Assembly (NCBI GenBank): GCA_022827045.1
Contig: JAJDTQ010000145.1
Location: forward strand, 12,837-76,836
Length of the DNA: 64,000 nt
Direction of reading: 5' to 3'
Source of the DNA: Candidatus Binatia bacterium
GTDB lineage: Bacteria > Desulfobacterota_B > Binatia > UBA9968 > JAJDTQ01
Positions 17,464 through 25,187 of this stretch are shown here, piece after piece. The first letter of the stretch is position 1, and each line of letters starts with the position of its first letter. Made by a program: the position numbers and the translations under genes. The notes under the pieces are model-generated. The model worked only from the letters and a program-made list of their open reading frames with translations. It was not told the DNA's origin and searched no databases.

Positions 17464-19195
17464 GGTTGTCGCCTGCCTGCTCGCGTTGCCGGCGCGTCGC
17501 CGCCGAATCGATGGTCATGGTCTCGGGATCGATAACGACGCCGTACACCTCGCGTGCGGCCGCCACCGACACGTAGCCGTTGCGCACGTCGTCGAGCACG
17601 CGCTCCGGCTCCCGGGTCAAGGGATCACCCCAGCCGCCACCGCCGCCGAGCTCCAGCAGAAGGGTATCGCCCCTCGACATGGGGATGTTGGCGGTCTTGG
17701 AGTGGAGCGTGCGGGTGTCGCCGGTGCCCGGATTGAGGGTGCAGCGGGCCGGCGCGCTGGGGCGGGCGCCGAAGAGCCCCGGCGAAGAGAACTTGAAGCG
17801 GTCCAGCCGCAGGTTGAGGGTGACGTCGTCGTTCAGCACCTGCCAGCCGCGCCGTATCCCCAGGCCGCCCCGGTATTTCCCGGCGCCGGCGGAATCGGGA
17901 TTGACCTCGAAGCACTGCATCCGCACCGGGAACTCGTTCTCCAGCGCCTCCACCGGCGTGCTCATGACGTTGCTGATGTCGGCGGCGCAGCCGCTGACGC
18001 CGTCCTTGGTGGGTCTGGCGCCGTAGCCGCCCCACAGGATCTCGTACTGCGAGTAGCGCCGTCCGCCGCGGGGCTCCATGCCGTTGAAGGAGACGGCGCC
18101 GCCGGAGCTGCTCTGGGGCGCGGCCACGCGGTCCGGCAAGGCCTCCGCCAGGACCATCATGATCACCGGCGCCAGCCGGTGGCAGGTAGTGGCATACATG
18201 TTCACCGGAGCGGGGAACTCGGGGTTCAGCAAGTGTCCGGGGGCGGGGAGGGTGATGCGGATGGGAGCGGAGCAGCCCTGGTTCTTGGGCAGGTCCGGGC
18301 CGAGGGCGGCCTGCACGCAGTACTCCGCCACCGCCCGTACCACGCAGGGCCGGAGGTTGAGCGGACCTCGCGACTGCCTCGCCGAGGTGAACTCGAACTC
18401 CAGCTCGTCGCCGCGGACGTGCAGCGTCGCCGTGACCTCCAGGGGCCGGTCCAAATCCACGCCGTCATCGTCGATGTAGTCCGTGACCGGGCCGTAGGTG
18501 CCCCGCGGCATGACCGCGATGCGCGAGCGAAGCTCCCGCTCGGTGATGGCGATGCGCTCCTCCCAGCAGGCCAGCACGTCGCCGAGTCCGAAGCGGTCGG
18601 CCAGCGCGGTGATCCGCTCGATGCCGTGGAGGTTCGACGTCACTTGCGCGCGGATGTCGCCCCAGGTGACCTCCGGGGTGCGGGTGTTGGCGCAGATGAG
18701 CTCCTTCACCGCCCCATTGAAAACGCCCCCGTCGTAGAGCTTCAGGGGCGGTATCATGAGGCCCTCCTGGAACACCTCGGTGGCGTCGCCCGCGTTGGTG
18801 CCCGGCACCTTGCCGCCGATGTCGGGCTTGTGCGCGGTGTTGCCTACGAAGGCCATGATCTCCCCTCGGTAGAACACCGGCGAGATCAGCGTAACGTCGC
18901 TGGGGTGGTTCTGACAATAACGGTAGGGGTGGTTCAGGATGAAGGTGTCGCCCTCGCTGATGGCGCCGTCGAAGTCCTGCAGGATTCCCTTGAGCTGGGC
19001 CCCCACCACCCCGAGCCCCACCGGGTTGGGAGAGTACTGTCCGACGTTGCGCCCGCGGCTGTCGCAGATGCTCAGGGCCAGGTCCTGGCTCTCCTTGACG
19101 ATGGACGAGTAGCCGTTGCGCATGAGCTTCTGCGTCAGCTCGTACGCGATCTGGTTGGTGGCGTTGTAGATGACCTCGAGCTTGATGGCGTCCAT
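17444..19195 (-). CDS. Hydantoinase/oxoprolinase B family subunit (second copy)
   Basis: 583 residues starting MDAIKLEVIYNATNQ. Family blocks include DTFILNHPYRYCQNHPSD, ELGGGGGWGDPLTREP near the C-terminus and the AGKYRGGLGIRR block. The ATG is three nucleotides after the stop of the cupin gene, and its own end overlaps the A-subunit start, so cupin, B and A form a tight operon. It diverges clearly from the B subunit at 12918-14768, which argues for a different substrate rather than recent duplication. Confidence 0.9.
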   Translation of the reverse strand: MDAIKLEVIYNATNQIAYELTQKLMRNGYSSIVKESQDLALSICDSRGRNVGQYSPNPVGLGVVGAQLKGILQDFDGAISEGDTFILNHPYRYCQNHPSDVTLISPVFYRGEIMAFVGNTAHKPDIGGKVPGTNAGDATEVFQEGLMIPPLKLYDGGVFNGAVKELICANTRTPEVTWGDIRAQVTSNLHGIERITALADRFGLGDVLACWEERIAITERELRSRIAVMPRGTYGPVTDYIDDDGVDLDRPLEVTATLHVRGDELEFEFTSARQSRGPLNLRPCVVRAVAEYCVQAALGPDLPKNQGCSAPIRITLPAPGHLLNPEFPAPVNMYATTCHRLAPVIMMVLAEALPDRVAAPQSSSGGAVSFNGMEPRGGRRYSQYEILWGGYGARPTKDGVSGCAADISNVMSTPVEALENEFPVRMQCFEVNPDSAGAGKYRGGLGIRRGWQVLNDDVTLNLRLDRFKFSSPGLFGARPSAPARCTLNPGTGDTRTLHSKTANIPMSRGDTLLLELGGGGGWGDPLTREPERVLDDVRNGYVSVAAAREVYGVVIDPETMTIDSAATRRQREQAGDNRAPHRD

Positions 19196-19198
19196 GAA

Positions 19199-19816
19199 CT
19201 AGTCGCCGGTACCGGGCAGCATCTCCACCGGCGTCTGACGCGGCCCCAGGCTCTCGTAGTACTCGTTGGTTTCGGGTTTGTAGCGGCCCTGGTTGAAGCT
19301 GCCGCCCTTCTGGCTGCGGACGATGATGGCCACGGTCCTCTCGCCGACCGTGGTCTCGGTATGCACCTCGTAGGGCCGCACCAGGTCGATCTCGCCGGGG
19401 CCGACGTGCTTGTCGCTGGCCAACCGGATCTCCGCGTAGTCCGGCTTCGAGCGGTCGTCCAGCCGGTCGTAGCGCTCGATGCGCTCGTGGCCGTCGAGGA
19501 CGCCGTAGAGGGTGTAGATGTGGGCGTGATCGTGGATGCGCGCGCGGCCGCCCTGGCGCGCGTTGCCCTTGGTCAGGCCGTTGATGGCGAAACCGTAGTC
19601 CGGGTCTTCGTAGAAGAGCAGGTTCTCGGCGCGCCCGTCCCGCGGGACGCAGTCAGGCCACGACTTGGAGGCCTCGATCACCTTGGGGTCGGCGAGCAGC
19701 TCGGCCAGGATCGGCTCCAGCGCGGTCCAGCGCTTCTCCGGGTCGGCCTCTTCCGCGAACAGCGCGCGGGTCTTGTCGATGAACCGATTCAGGGCGTTGG
19801 GCTTGTCGCTATCCAT
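19199..19816 (-). CDS. Cupin protein, cysteine-dioxygenase-like
   Basis: 205 residues beginning MDSDKPNALN; the ATG has GGAGG ten bases upstream. A single double-stranded beta-helix is suggested by HDHAHIYTLYGVLDGHERIERY (cupin motif 1 with three His and a Glu) and GEIDLVRPYEVHTE (motif 2 with the last His). This pattern resembles cysteine dioxygenase-type cupins that bind Fe(II). It is the first gene of the operon with the second hydantoinase pair, so it may be a dioxygenase or isomerase for that substrate. Function is not certain. Confidence 0.7.
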   Translation of the reverse strand: MDSDKPNALNRFIDKTRALFAEEADPEKRWTALEPILAELLADPKVIEASKSWPDCVPRDGRAENLLFYEDPDYGFAINGLTKGNARQGGRARIHDHAHIYTLYGVLDGHERIERYDRLDDRSKPDYAEIRLASDKHVGPGEIDLVRPYEVHTETTVGERTVAIIVRSQKGGSFNQGRYKPETNEYYESLGPRQTPVEMLPGTGD

Positions 19817-19893
19817 GTTCGGGCATCCTCCATGACGCTGACTCCGGCCTCGGCTCGGCCCGGATCCGCGGTGACGAGTTGCAACGGCTAAGG

Positions 19894-19922
19894 AGGGTAT
19901 GCAATCCTGCAACCGCTGTCAA
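19894..19922 (-). promoter_or_regulatory. Candidate promoter for the cupin-hydantoinase operon
   Basis: On the minus strand a perfect -35 TTGACA (19922-19917), 17-nt spacer and -10 TACCCT (19899-19894), about 78 bp before the cupin start. The region is divergent to the small membrane-protein gene. Confidence 0.45.
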
Positions 19923-19967
19923 TATTGGCCTTGGACAGCACCGGAAGAGGCCGGGAGGACCACGTCC

Positions 19968-20183
19968 ATGAAGTACAAGACTCTCACCGCCGTGGGCCTG
20001 GCGGTTGCCCTCATCGTCGGGCTCGTGGCCCGGGCCGTGGTGTACGCGGTGTTGGCGCCGGGTTACATGACCGACTTCGTGGCCACCGTGATCTTTCTCG
20101 GCGGCTTCATCGGCGGACTGCTGGGTTTCGTCGGGATATTCCGGGTGCGCGAGGGGAAACCGTTCTTCAACTACCCGTTCTGA
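19968..20183 (+). CDS. Small two-helix membrane protein
   Basis: 71 residues starting MKYKTLTAVG, ATG preceded by GGGAGG with nine-base spacing. Two hydrophobic segments (about 7-30 and 37-58) joined by a short polar turn with a C-terminal FRVREGKPFFNYPF tail. I do not recognise a family. It stands alone between the divergent cupin operon and the CoA-transferase-like gene, 19 bp upstream of the latter, so it may be co-transcribed with it. Confidence 0.6.
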   Translation: MKYKTLTAVGLAVALIVGLVARAVVYAVLAPGYMTDFVATVIFLGGFIGGLLGFVGIFRVREGKPFFNYPF

Positions 20184-20202
20184 CAGTGAAGGCACGCACG
20201 GG

Positions 20203-21369
20203 ATGACCGGAGCACTGGACGGTACGTTGGCCATCGACGCCAGCGGGCACGTGGCAGGTCCCTACGCGGGGAGCCTCCTGGGGGACCTGGGCTGCGAGGT
20301 CATCAAGGTGGAGCTCCCCGAGACCGGCGATCCGGCCCGGGGCAGGGACAGTTACGGCCCGGTCTTCCGGGTGCTCAACCGCAACAAGAAAAGCCTCACG
20401 CTCAACCTGCGCGAGTCCGAGGCAAGGGAAATCCTTCGGCGGCTGCTGGAGCGTTCCGACGTGTTCATCGAGAGCTTCCGGCCCGGGACGCGCAAGACGC
20501 TGGGGCTCGACTACGAGGACCTGCGGCGGCGCAACCGCGGCCTCGTCCACTGTTCGGTCACGGCCTTCGGTCAGAGCGGCCCCTACGAGAGCCGGCCCGG
20601 CTTCGAGTCCATCGGCCAGGCGGTCAGCGGCATGCTGAGCCTGCTCACCGACCCGGGTGATCCGAAGATGGGAGGCCTCTCCATCACCGCCCACGTGACC
20701 GGAGTCTTCGCCGCTTACGGCATCCTGGCCGCCCTTGCGGCCCGGAGCCGGACCGGCAGCGGCCAGTTCGTGGACGCGTCGCTGCTGCAGGCGAGCATGG
20801 GCTTCATCGAGTCCCACTTCGCCGAGTTCCTGAACGGCGGCGAGGCCGTGACTCCCCGGAATTTCCAGAGGGGACGGCTTTTCTGCCTGCCGGCGGGCGA
20901 CGGACGTCCGCTGCTGGTCCATCTTGCCACTCACCGCAAGTCCTGGGAGGCCCTGATCCGGGTCATCGATCACCCGGACCTGCTCGATGACCCGCGGTTC
21001 GCCACCTACGAGGACCGCGCCGCCCGCCACGACGAGTTGATGGACATCCTGCGCGAGGTCTTCGGCCGCGCGCCTCGGGCCACGTGGCTGGAGCGCCTGG
21101 GCCAGGAGGATCTGAGCCACGCGCCCATCTACACGGCGGAGGAGGTCTTCGAGGATCCGCAGGTGCGGCACCTGGGGCTGCCGCGCGAGATCGAGCACCC
21201 CGAACGCGGCACCACCCGGCTCATCGGCGCCAGTGTGAACCTGTCGGAAACCCCGGCGCGGTTCGTGCGCCCGGCGCCGCTGGTGGGAGAGGACACCGAC
21301 GAGGTCCTGCAAGGGCTGGGCTACGACCGGGAAACCATCCGGAGCCTTCGCGAGCGCGGCGTGATCTGA
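20203..21369 (+). CDS. Family III CoA-transferase-like protein (CaiB/BaiF) lacking the catalytic Asp
   Basis: 388 residues of the CaiB/BaiF fold: AGPYAGSLLGDLGCEVIKVE near the N-terminus, NRNKKSLTLNL, FRPGT, and QAVSG. In active members the Asp that forms the acyl-enzyme anhydride lies four residues before Gly in a DxxTG motif; here that segment reads ITAHVTG, putting A163 at the position. It may therefore not transfer CoA by the usual mechanism. Neighbours (CinA-like and alpha/beta hydrolase) give no acyl-CoA pathway. The family is clear; activity is doubtful. Confidence 0.85.
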   Translation: MTGALDGTLAIDASGHVAGPYAGSLLGDLGCEVIKVELPETGDPARGRDSYGPVFRVLNRNKKSLTLNLRESEAREILRRLLERSDVFIESFRPGTRKTLGLDYEDLRRRNRGLVHCSVTAFGQSGPYESRPGFESIGQAVSGMLSLLTDPGDPKMGGLSITAHVTGVFAAYGILAALAARSRTGSGQFVDASLLQASMGFIESHFAEFLNGGEAVTPRNFQRGRLFCLPAGDGRPLLVHLATHRKSWEALIRVIDHPDLLDDPRFATYEDRAARHDELMDILREVFGRAPRATWLERLGQEDLSHAPIYTAEEVFEDPQVRHLGLPREIEHPERGTTRLIGASVNLSETPARFVRPAPLVGEDTDEVLQGLGYDRETIRSLRERGVI

Positions 21370-21394
21370 GCGTGGGCGCATTCGATCTGAACGC

Positions 21395-21940
21395 ATGGCA
21401 AAACCGTCGCTGACCGATTTCGTCGCGGAAATTCATCGAAGCCCCTGCATGGCGGTTGTGGTGGTGACCGGCGGCGGCACGCAGGCGCTGGCGGACCTGT
21501 TCGTGGTGCCGGGGGCGTCGCGCACGGTGCTGGAGGCCTTGGTGCCGTACAGCGACCGGTCGATGGACGGGTTTCTCGGCCACCGGCCGTTTCAGGCGGT
21601 GTCGGCGGAGACCGCCGTGGTGCTGGCGCGAAAGGCTCACGAAAAGGCCTTGGCGCTGAGGCCGGCCGGAGATGTGGTGGTCTTGGGGGTTGCCTGCACC
21701 GCGGCGTTGGTCACCGACCGGCCGCGCAAGGGAGAGCACCGAGCTCACGTGGCGGTGAGCCGCGGCGAATCCGTCGAAGTCCTTTCGGTGACGTTGGAGA
21801 AGAACGCCCGCACCCGGCAGGGCGAGGAGAGGGTGGTCGCGGACATGGTGCTGTCCGCCATGGGCCGGGCCTGCGGCCTGGACGCGGCCAAGTGCGATGC
21901 TCTGTTGCCGGAAGAGCCGGTAAGGTCCCGAGTGATCTGA
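21395..21940 (+). CDS. CinA C-terminal-like (nicotinamide-nucleotide amidase fold) protein
   Basis: 181 residues matching the CinA/PncC C-terminal domain: TGGGTQALADLFVVPGASRTVLEALVPYS corresponds to the family's TGG...VPGAS...YS region, then GVACTAALVTDRPRKGEHRA. The usual ESCTGG start of the active site is replaced by VVVTGG, so the nucleophilic Ser seems absent and NMN deamidation is uncertain. It follows the CoA-transferase-like gene by 25 bp on the same strand. Similar stand-alone CinA-like proteins of unknown role are known. Confidence 0.7.
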   Translation: MAKPSLTDFVAEIHRSPCMAVVVVTGGGTQALADLFVVPGASRTVLEALVPYSDRSMDGFLGHRPFQAVSAETAVVLARKAHEKALALRPAGDVVVLGVACTAALVTDRPRKGEHRAHVAVSRGESVEVLSVTLEKNARTRQGEERVVADMVLSAMGRACGLDAAKCDALLPEEPVRSRVI

Positions 21941-22027
21941 ACGCCGCTATCGGCGCCGGCGCGAAGAACCATCGCACCGTCCTGCTGGGCGGTGACGTGA
22001 GCTGGTAAAGACTCCGGCAGGACCCGA

Positions 22028-22070
22028 ACCAGTGGCCTGTACCATCGCTAGTGTGGTACAGGCCACTGGT
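22028..22070. promoter_or_regulatory. Perfect 17-bp inverted repeat, probable operator
   Basis: Arms 22028-22044 and 22054-22070 are perfect reverse complements (ACCAGTGGCCTGTACCA) separated by nine bases. The right arm runs into an extended -10 element (22067-22075), and the alpha/beta hydrolase start is only 33 bp beyond. A dimeric or tetrameric repressor site is the likeliest reading; a terminator for the upstream gene is less likely because only three T residues follow. Confidence 0.65.
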
Positions 22071-22075
22071 ATATT
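22067..22075 (+). promoter_or_regulatory. Extended -10 promoter element
   Basis: TGGTATATT fits the extended -10 form TGnTATAAT with one mismatch and overlaps the right arm of the palindrome. No -35 is visible. Predicted transcript start is about 22082, giving a leader of about 20 nt. Confidence 0.5.
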
Positions 22076-22103
22076 TGGGCTATTGTCAAGGGGGGACAGG
22101 CAC

Positions 22104-22916
22104 ATGGAACGCGAAGTCAAGGTAGACGGTCTCAAGATCCGTTATCTGGAGGAGGGAACGGGCACCCCGGTGATCATGCTGCACGGCGCCTCGCTGGGCT
22201 CGTCCGCGGACGTGTTCGAGCGGCACCTGGGTCCTTTGGCGGACGCGGGGTTCCGCGCGGTGGCGTACGACCAGCCGGGCTTCGGTCTGTCGGACGTCCC
22301 CGAGGACCACACCCTGGCCTACCGGGTCGGCTTCCTGCCGGAGTTCATGAGCGCCATCGGCGCCGACGAGGCCGCGCTCATCGGCCACTCCCAGGCCGGC
22401 GGCATCGTGGTGCAGACCGCCCTGGATCACCCCGACCGGGTGGCCAAGGTGCTGGTAGTTTGCAGCGGCAGCCTGCTGCAAGGGCTTCCGGGTTTTCCGT
22501 CGCCGGCCCATGCCAGCAGCGAGAGCACGGATGCGCCGCCGACGTTGGAGGACAGCCGGAAGCTCCTGGAGTCGAACCTCTATCACAAGGAACTGATCAC
22601 CCCGGAGGTCCTGGAGAAGCGCCACGGCCTGAGCCTGGGCAGGAACCTGGAGGCGTTTCTGGAGCGGCAGCGTGTGGTGGAGCCCAAGCGGGAAGGCCCG
22701 CGCCTGTGGGAGCGGCTCATGGAAGTGCAACCGCCGCTGCTGCTGCTCTACGGCAAGCAGGACCGCAATCAGGCGGCCGAGAAGTGCGCAAAGCTCAAGG
22801 AGCTGATGCCCGGGCTCCATCTCGAGATCATCGACAAGGCCTGCCACATGCTCATGTGGGACGCGGGCGAGGTGTACGACCGCAGGGCGGTCGCGTTCCT
22901 GAAGGAGGATTCCTGA
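22104..22916 (+). CDS. Alpha/beta hydrolase, meta-cleavage-product-hydrolase-like
   Basis: 270 residues with a classic catalytic triad: S96 in GHSQAGG, D220 in YGKQDRN and H248 in KACHMLMWD; oxyanion region HGAS at 27-30. The start ATG at 22104 follows AAGGGGGGA; a longer frame would be translated from the operator palindrome. The GHSQ form and overall layout resemble C-C bond hydrolases of aromatic meta-cleavage pathways, but esterases and lactonases look alike. Regulation by the adjacent palindrome is likely. Confidence 0.85.
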   Translation: MEREVKVDGLKIRYLEEGTGTPVIMLHGASLGSSADVFERHLGPLADAGFRAVAYDQPGFGLSDVPEDHTLAYRVGFLPEFMSAIGADEAALIGHSQAGGIVVQTALDHPDRVAKVLVVCSGSLLQGLPGFPSPAHASSESTDAPPTLEDSRKLLESNLYHKELITPEVLEKRHGLSLGRNLEAFLERQRVVEPKREGPRLWERLMEVQPPLLLLYGKQDRNQAAEKCAKLKELMPGLHLEIIDKACHMLMWDAGEVYDRRAVAFLKEDS

Positions 22917-22977
22917 ACAGCCGGGTGGTGGCGAGCGTAGAGGCGACCGGCCGGTGCCCGCCATGGGTGAACTCCTC

Positions 22978-24051
22978 CTACAGCGCGTACAGCTCCACCG
23001 GGTTGTCGTAGAGAATGCGTGAGACGCTCTCGGGGGAGAGGAACTCATGCCGCTGCAGCAACTGCAGCGCCTGGATCTCGGTGGAGGAGTCGGCGTGGCC
23101 GTAGTCGGTGCCCATGACAAGGCGGTCGTCGCCGACGTACTTGATGACGTGCTCCAGGTCGTCGTTCATCTGGGCGGCGACCCAGATGTTGTTGTCGGCG
23201 AGGATGCGCTCCTTGAGCTTGCCGCCGCGCCGTTCCACCCGGCGCCGGAGGTCGTTGATCAGGTAGGGCAGCCAGCCTGCGCTCAGCTCGATGATGCCCC
23301 AGCGCAGCTTGGGAAAGCGGTCGGGCAGGTTCGACATGATCAGCAGGTGGAACGCGCCCAGCCCCACGAACTTGTTGCGCTGGTAGCCGCAATGGGGCTG
23401 CCCCCAGATCCGGTCCATGTCCGGGCTGTTGGTGCCCGAGTGGATGCACACGGGGATGTCGAGGTCGGTGGCTTCCTCGTAGAGCGGGAAGAAGTCGGGG
23501 TCGTTGATGAGCCGGTTACGGTAGTCCAGACCGGATATGTTCACCGCCACCGCGCCGTGGTCACGGGCGAAACGTATCTGCCGCCGCGCTTCCGGGATGT
23601 CGCTCAGCGACGCCACGCAGGCCCAGCGGAACCGGCCGCGGCCGCGTGAATAGATGTCGGCCATCCAGCGGTTGTAGCTCCAGCACAGCGCGTTCTCCAC
23701 CGCCGGGCGGTCGGTGAGCGGGTGCACCCACAGGGTGGGGAACAGCACCTGTGTGTCGGTGCCGAGCTCGTCCATGTGCGCAATCCGTGCATCCACGTCG
23801 AGCATGTACTTGGCCTTGACGTCCAGCGGCACGTTGCCGATGAAGGTGCCGGTGATGGCGTCGCTCCGGGCGCCACCTCCGGGCCACGGAGTGCCTACCC
23901 TGTTGTCGCCGATGACCCAGTACTTGAGGGTCTCGCCGGTCTCCAGCTTTTCGTAGACCACGCCGGGCTTGTACTCCCGCTCGGAGGGAGTGAGATACTC
24001 CCAGGTCTCGTCAATTTCCACGACATGGGCGTCGGCGTCGATGATCGGCAT
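22978..24051 (-). CDS. Amidohydrolase-2 family metal-dependent hydrolase (paralogue)
   Basis: 357 residues starting MPIIDADAHVVE, ATG preceded by GGAGGGAT. Metal-site motifs are DADAH (5-9), CIHSG and GTDYGHAD; HMDELGTDTQVLFPT and LPDRFPKLRWG are shared with the gene at 2673-3719. A minus-strand TTGACA (24137-24132) lies about 80 bp upstream. It is transcribed towards the alpha/beta hydrolase. The substrate is unknown; decarboxylase, hydratase or hydrolase activities occur in the family. Confidence 0.85.
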   Translation of the reverse strand: MPIIDADAHVVEIDETWEYLTPSEREYKPGVVYEKLETGETLKYWVIGDNRVGTPWPGGGARSDAITGTFIGNVPLDVKAKYMLDVDARIAHMDELGTDTQVLFPTLWVHPLTDRPAVENALCWSYNRWMADIYSRGRGRFRWACVASLSDIPEARRQIRFARDHGAVAVNISGLDYRNRLINDPDFFPLYEEATDLDIPVCIHSGTNSPDMDRIWGQPHCGYQRNKFVGLGAFHLLIMSNLPDRFPKLRWGIIELSAGWLPYLINDLRRRVERRGGKLKERILADNNIWVAAQMNDDLEHVIKYVGDDRLVMGTDYGHADSSTEIQALQLLQRHEFLSPESVSRILYDNPVELYAL

Positions 24052-24157
24052 GGCTCTATCCCTCCGGTCTCGAGAATGTGATGTGAATGGATGCGCGATG
24101 CGGCGTTCAGTTCGCCACAATCGCCGGTTCCTGTCAAATTAGGCAGAGGTCTCAATA

Positions 24158-24187
24158 CCGTCATTCCCGCGGGCGCGGGGATCCAGG
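24158..24187. repeat. Dispersed palindromic repeat, class GTCATTCCCGCG...CGCGGGGATCCAG
   Basis: An interrupted palindrome of the GTCATTCC...GGATCCAG class, related to the larger inverted pair at 27615-27687. It lies in the gap between the divergent amidohydrolase and lipoprotein genes. Confidence 0.5.
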
Positions 24188-24226
24188 AGCGGTGGGGCGG
24201 AAACGGCGTTGCCGGGAGGATATTCG

Positions 24227-24478
24227 ATGACATCAAGCCTTGACACGGCGCGGAAGATGTTCGTTCGAGTGGCATTGGCCTTGATGCTGGCGCTCCCGCT
24301 GGCCGGCTGCGGCGACGGAGCGGAGGAGGTGTTCGAAACGGCGCAGTTCGAGGAGGTGCAGAACAACCGGGAGCACGCGCGCAAGCTCTACAACCGCATC
24401 CTCCGAGACTACCCGGACAGCCCCTTCGCTGCAAAGGCCAAGGAACGGTTGGCGGCGTTGGGGCAGGAAACGCGTTAG
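24227..24478 (+). CDS. Small TPR-like lipoprotein
   Basis: 83 residues starting MTSSLDTARK (GGGAGG seven bases upstream). A lipoprotein signal ends in the lipobox LAGC near residue 28, so the mature protein is about 55 residues and membrane-anchored. The mature part, EHARKLYNRILRDYPDSPFAAKAKERL, fits one tetratricopeptide repeat of the BamD/YbgF type. It may be a scaffold in the envelope; no specific role can be given. Confidence 0.7.
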   Translation: MTSSLDTARKMFVRVALALMLALPLAGCGDGAEEVFETAQFEEVQNNREHARKLYNRILRDYPDSPFAAKAKERLAALGQETR

Positions 24479-24494
24479 CCTTCGGTCGGATTGA

Positions 24495-24523
24495 TTGTGG
24501 GCCGATCCGGTTGGGGGTATACT
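24495..24523 (+). promoter_or_regulatory. Promoter for the His-tailed surface protein
   Basis: -35 TTGTGG (24495-24500), 17-nt spacer, -10 TATACT (24518-24523). The predicted start is about 20 nt before the ATG at 24551. Confidence 0.5.
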
Positions 24524-24550
24524 TGGACGCAGTCACATGGGGGTGATCTC

Positions 24551-25135
24551 ATGAAACGAGCTCTCATCGCGTTTCCGGTTCTGGTCACGCTCGCGCTGTG
24601 GATGGCGCCGGTGTGGGCGGCCACGCCATCACCCGATGCGCTGTTGTCGGACGGCGACCGGCGGCATCAGGAGCAGGCGGTTCAAAACGCTCTCGAGTTC
24701 AACAGGACCGGCGAGGCCGAGTTCTGGGAGAATCCCGAGACCGGCCACCACGGCCACGTCACGCCGACGCTCACCTACCGCAATTCGGCGGGCCGGGATT
24801 GCCGCAAGTTCCAACGCGAGCTCACCATCGACGGCAGGGAGGCCGAGGCCAGGAGCACGCGCTGCCGCACGGCGGCCGGGGTTTGGCTGCGACCGGTCGA
24901 GCCCAAGCCGGTCTACACCCGCCGGCATGATGACCCTTGGCGCCATTACCCCTATTATGGTTCCTATTGGTACTACCCGCCGGTGTCCCTGCACCTGTTC
25001 TACGAGTTCGGCCGTCACCGCCACAAGATCGACCGTCACCGGCGTCACCATCGCCACCGGTTGCACCATCGTCACGGGCACCGGCATCTCCGGTCGGACC
25101 ACCGTCATCGCCCGCACCGCCGCCACCGGCGGTAG
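24551..25135 (+). CDS. 17-kDa surface-antigen-like exported protein with His/Arg-rich tail
   Basis: 194 residues starting MKRALIAFP, with a signal peptide ending near VWA-AT. The middle (about 30-125) matches the RT0821/Lpp0805-type surface protein domain: EAEFWENPETGHHGHVTPTLTY, a conserved Cys pair (DCRKF and RCRTAAGVW) and WLRP. A linker with HYPYYGSYWYYPP leads to a tail in which the last 41 residues contain 15 His and 16 Arg. The tail could bind Ni, Zn, Cu or haem, or anchor to acidic surfaces. A strong -10 (TATACT) lies upstream. The domain call is fair; the tail function is inference. Confidence 0.7.
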   Translation: MKRALIAFPVLVTLALWMAPVWAATPSPDALLSDGDRRHQEQAVQNALEFNRTGEAEFWENPETGHHGHVTPTLTYRNSAGRDCRKFQRELTIDGREAEARSTRCRTAAGVWLRPVEPKPVYTRRHDDPWRHYPYYGSYWYYPPVSLHLFYEFGRHRHKIDRHRRHHRHRLHHRHGHRHLRSDHRHRPHRRHRR

Positions 25136-25187
25136 GCAGGTCAGCCGCGGTTAGCCGAAGACTTCCGCCGATTTCGCCGGTTGGAGG

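Noticed and set aside
14765..19891. Very long open frames antisense to the hydantoinase genes (over 600-850 codons)
   Set aside because: They are arginine-, glycine- and alanine-rich shadows of high-GC genes on the other strand and show no family motifs; the hydantoinase frames carry all conserved blocks.
22028..22070. Simple Rho-independent terminator of the CinA-like gene
   Set aside because: Stem is strong but is not followed by a proper T-run, and an extended -10 overlaps its right arm.
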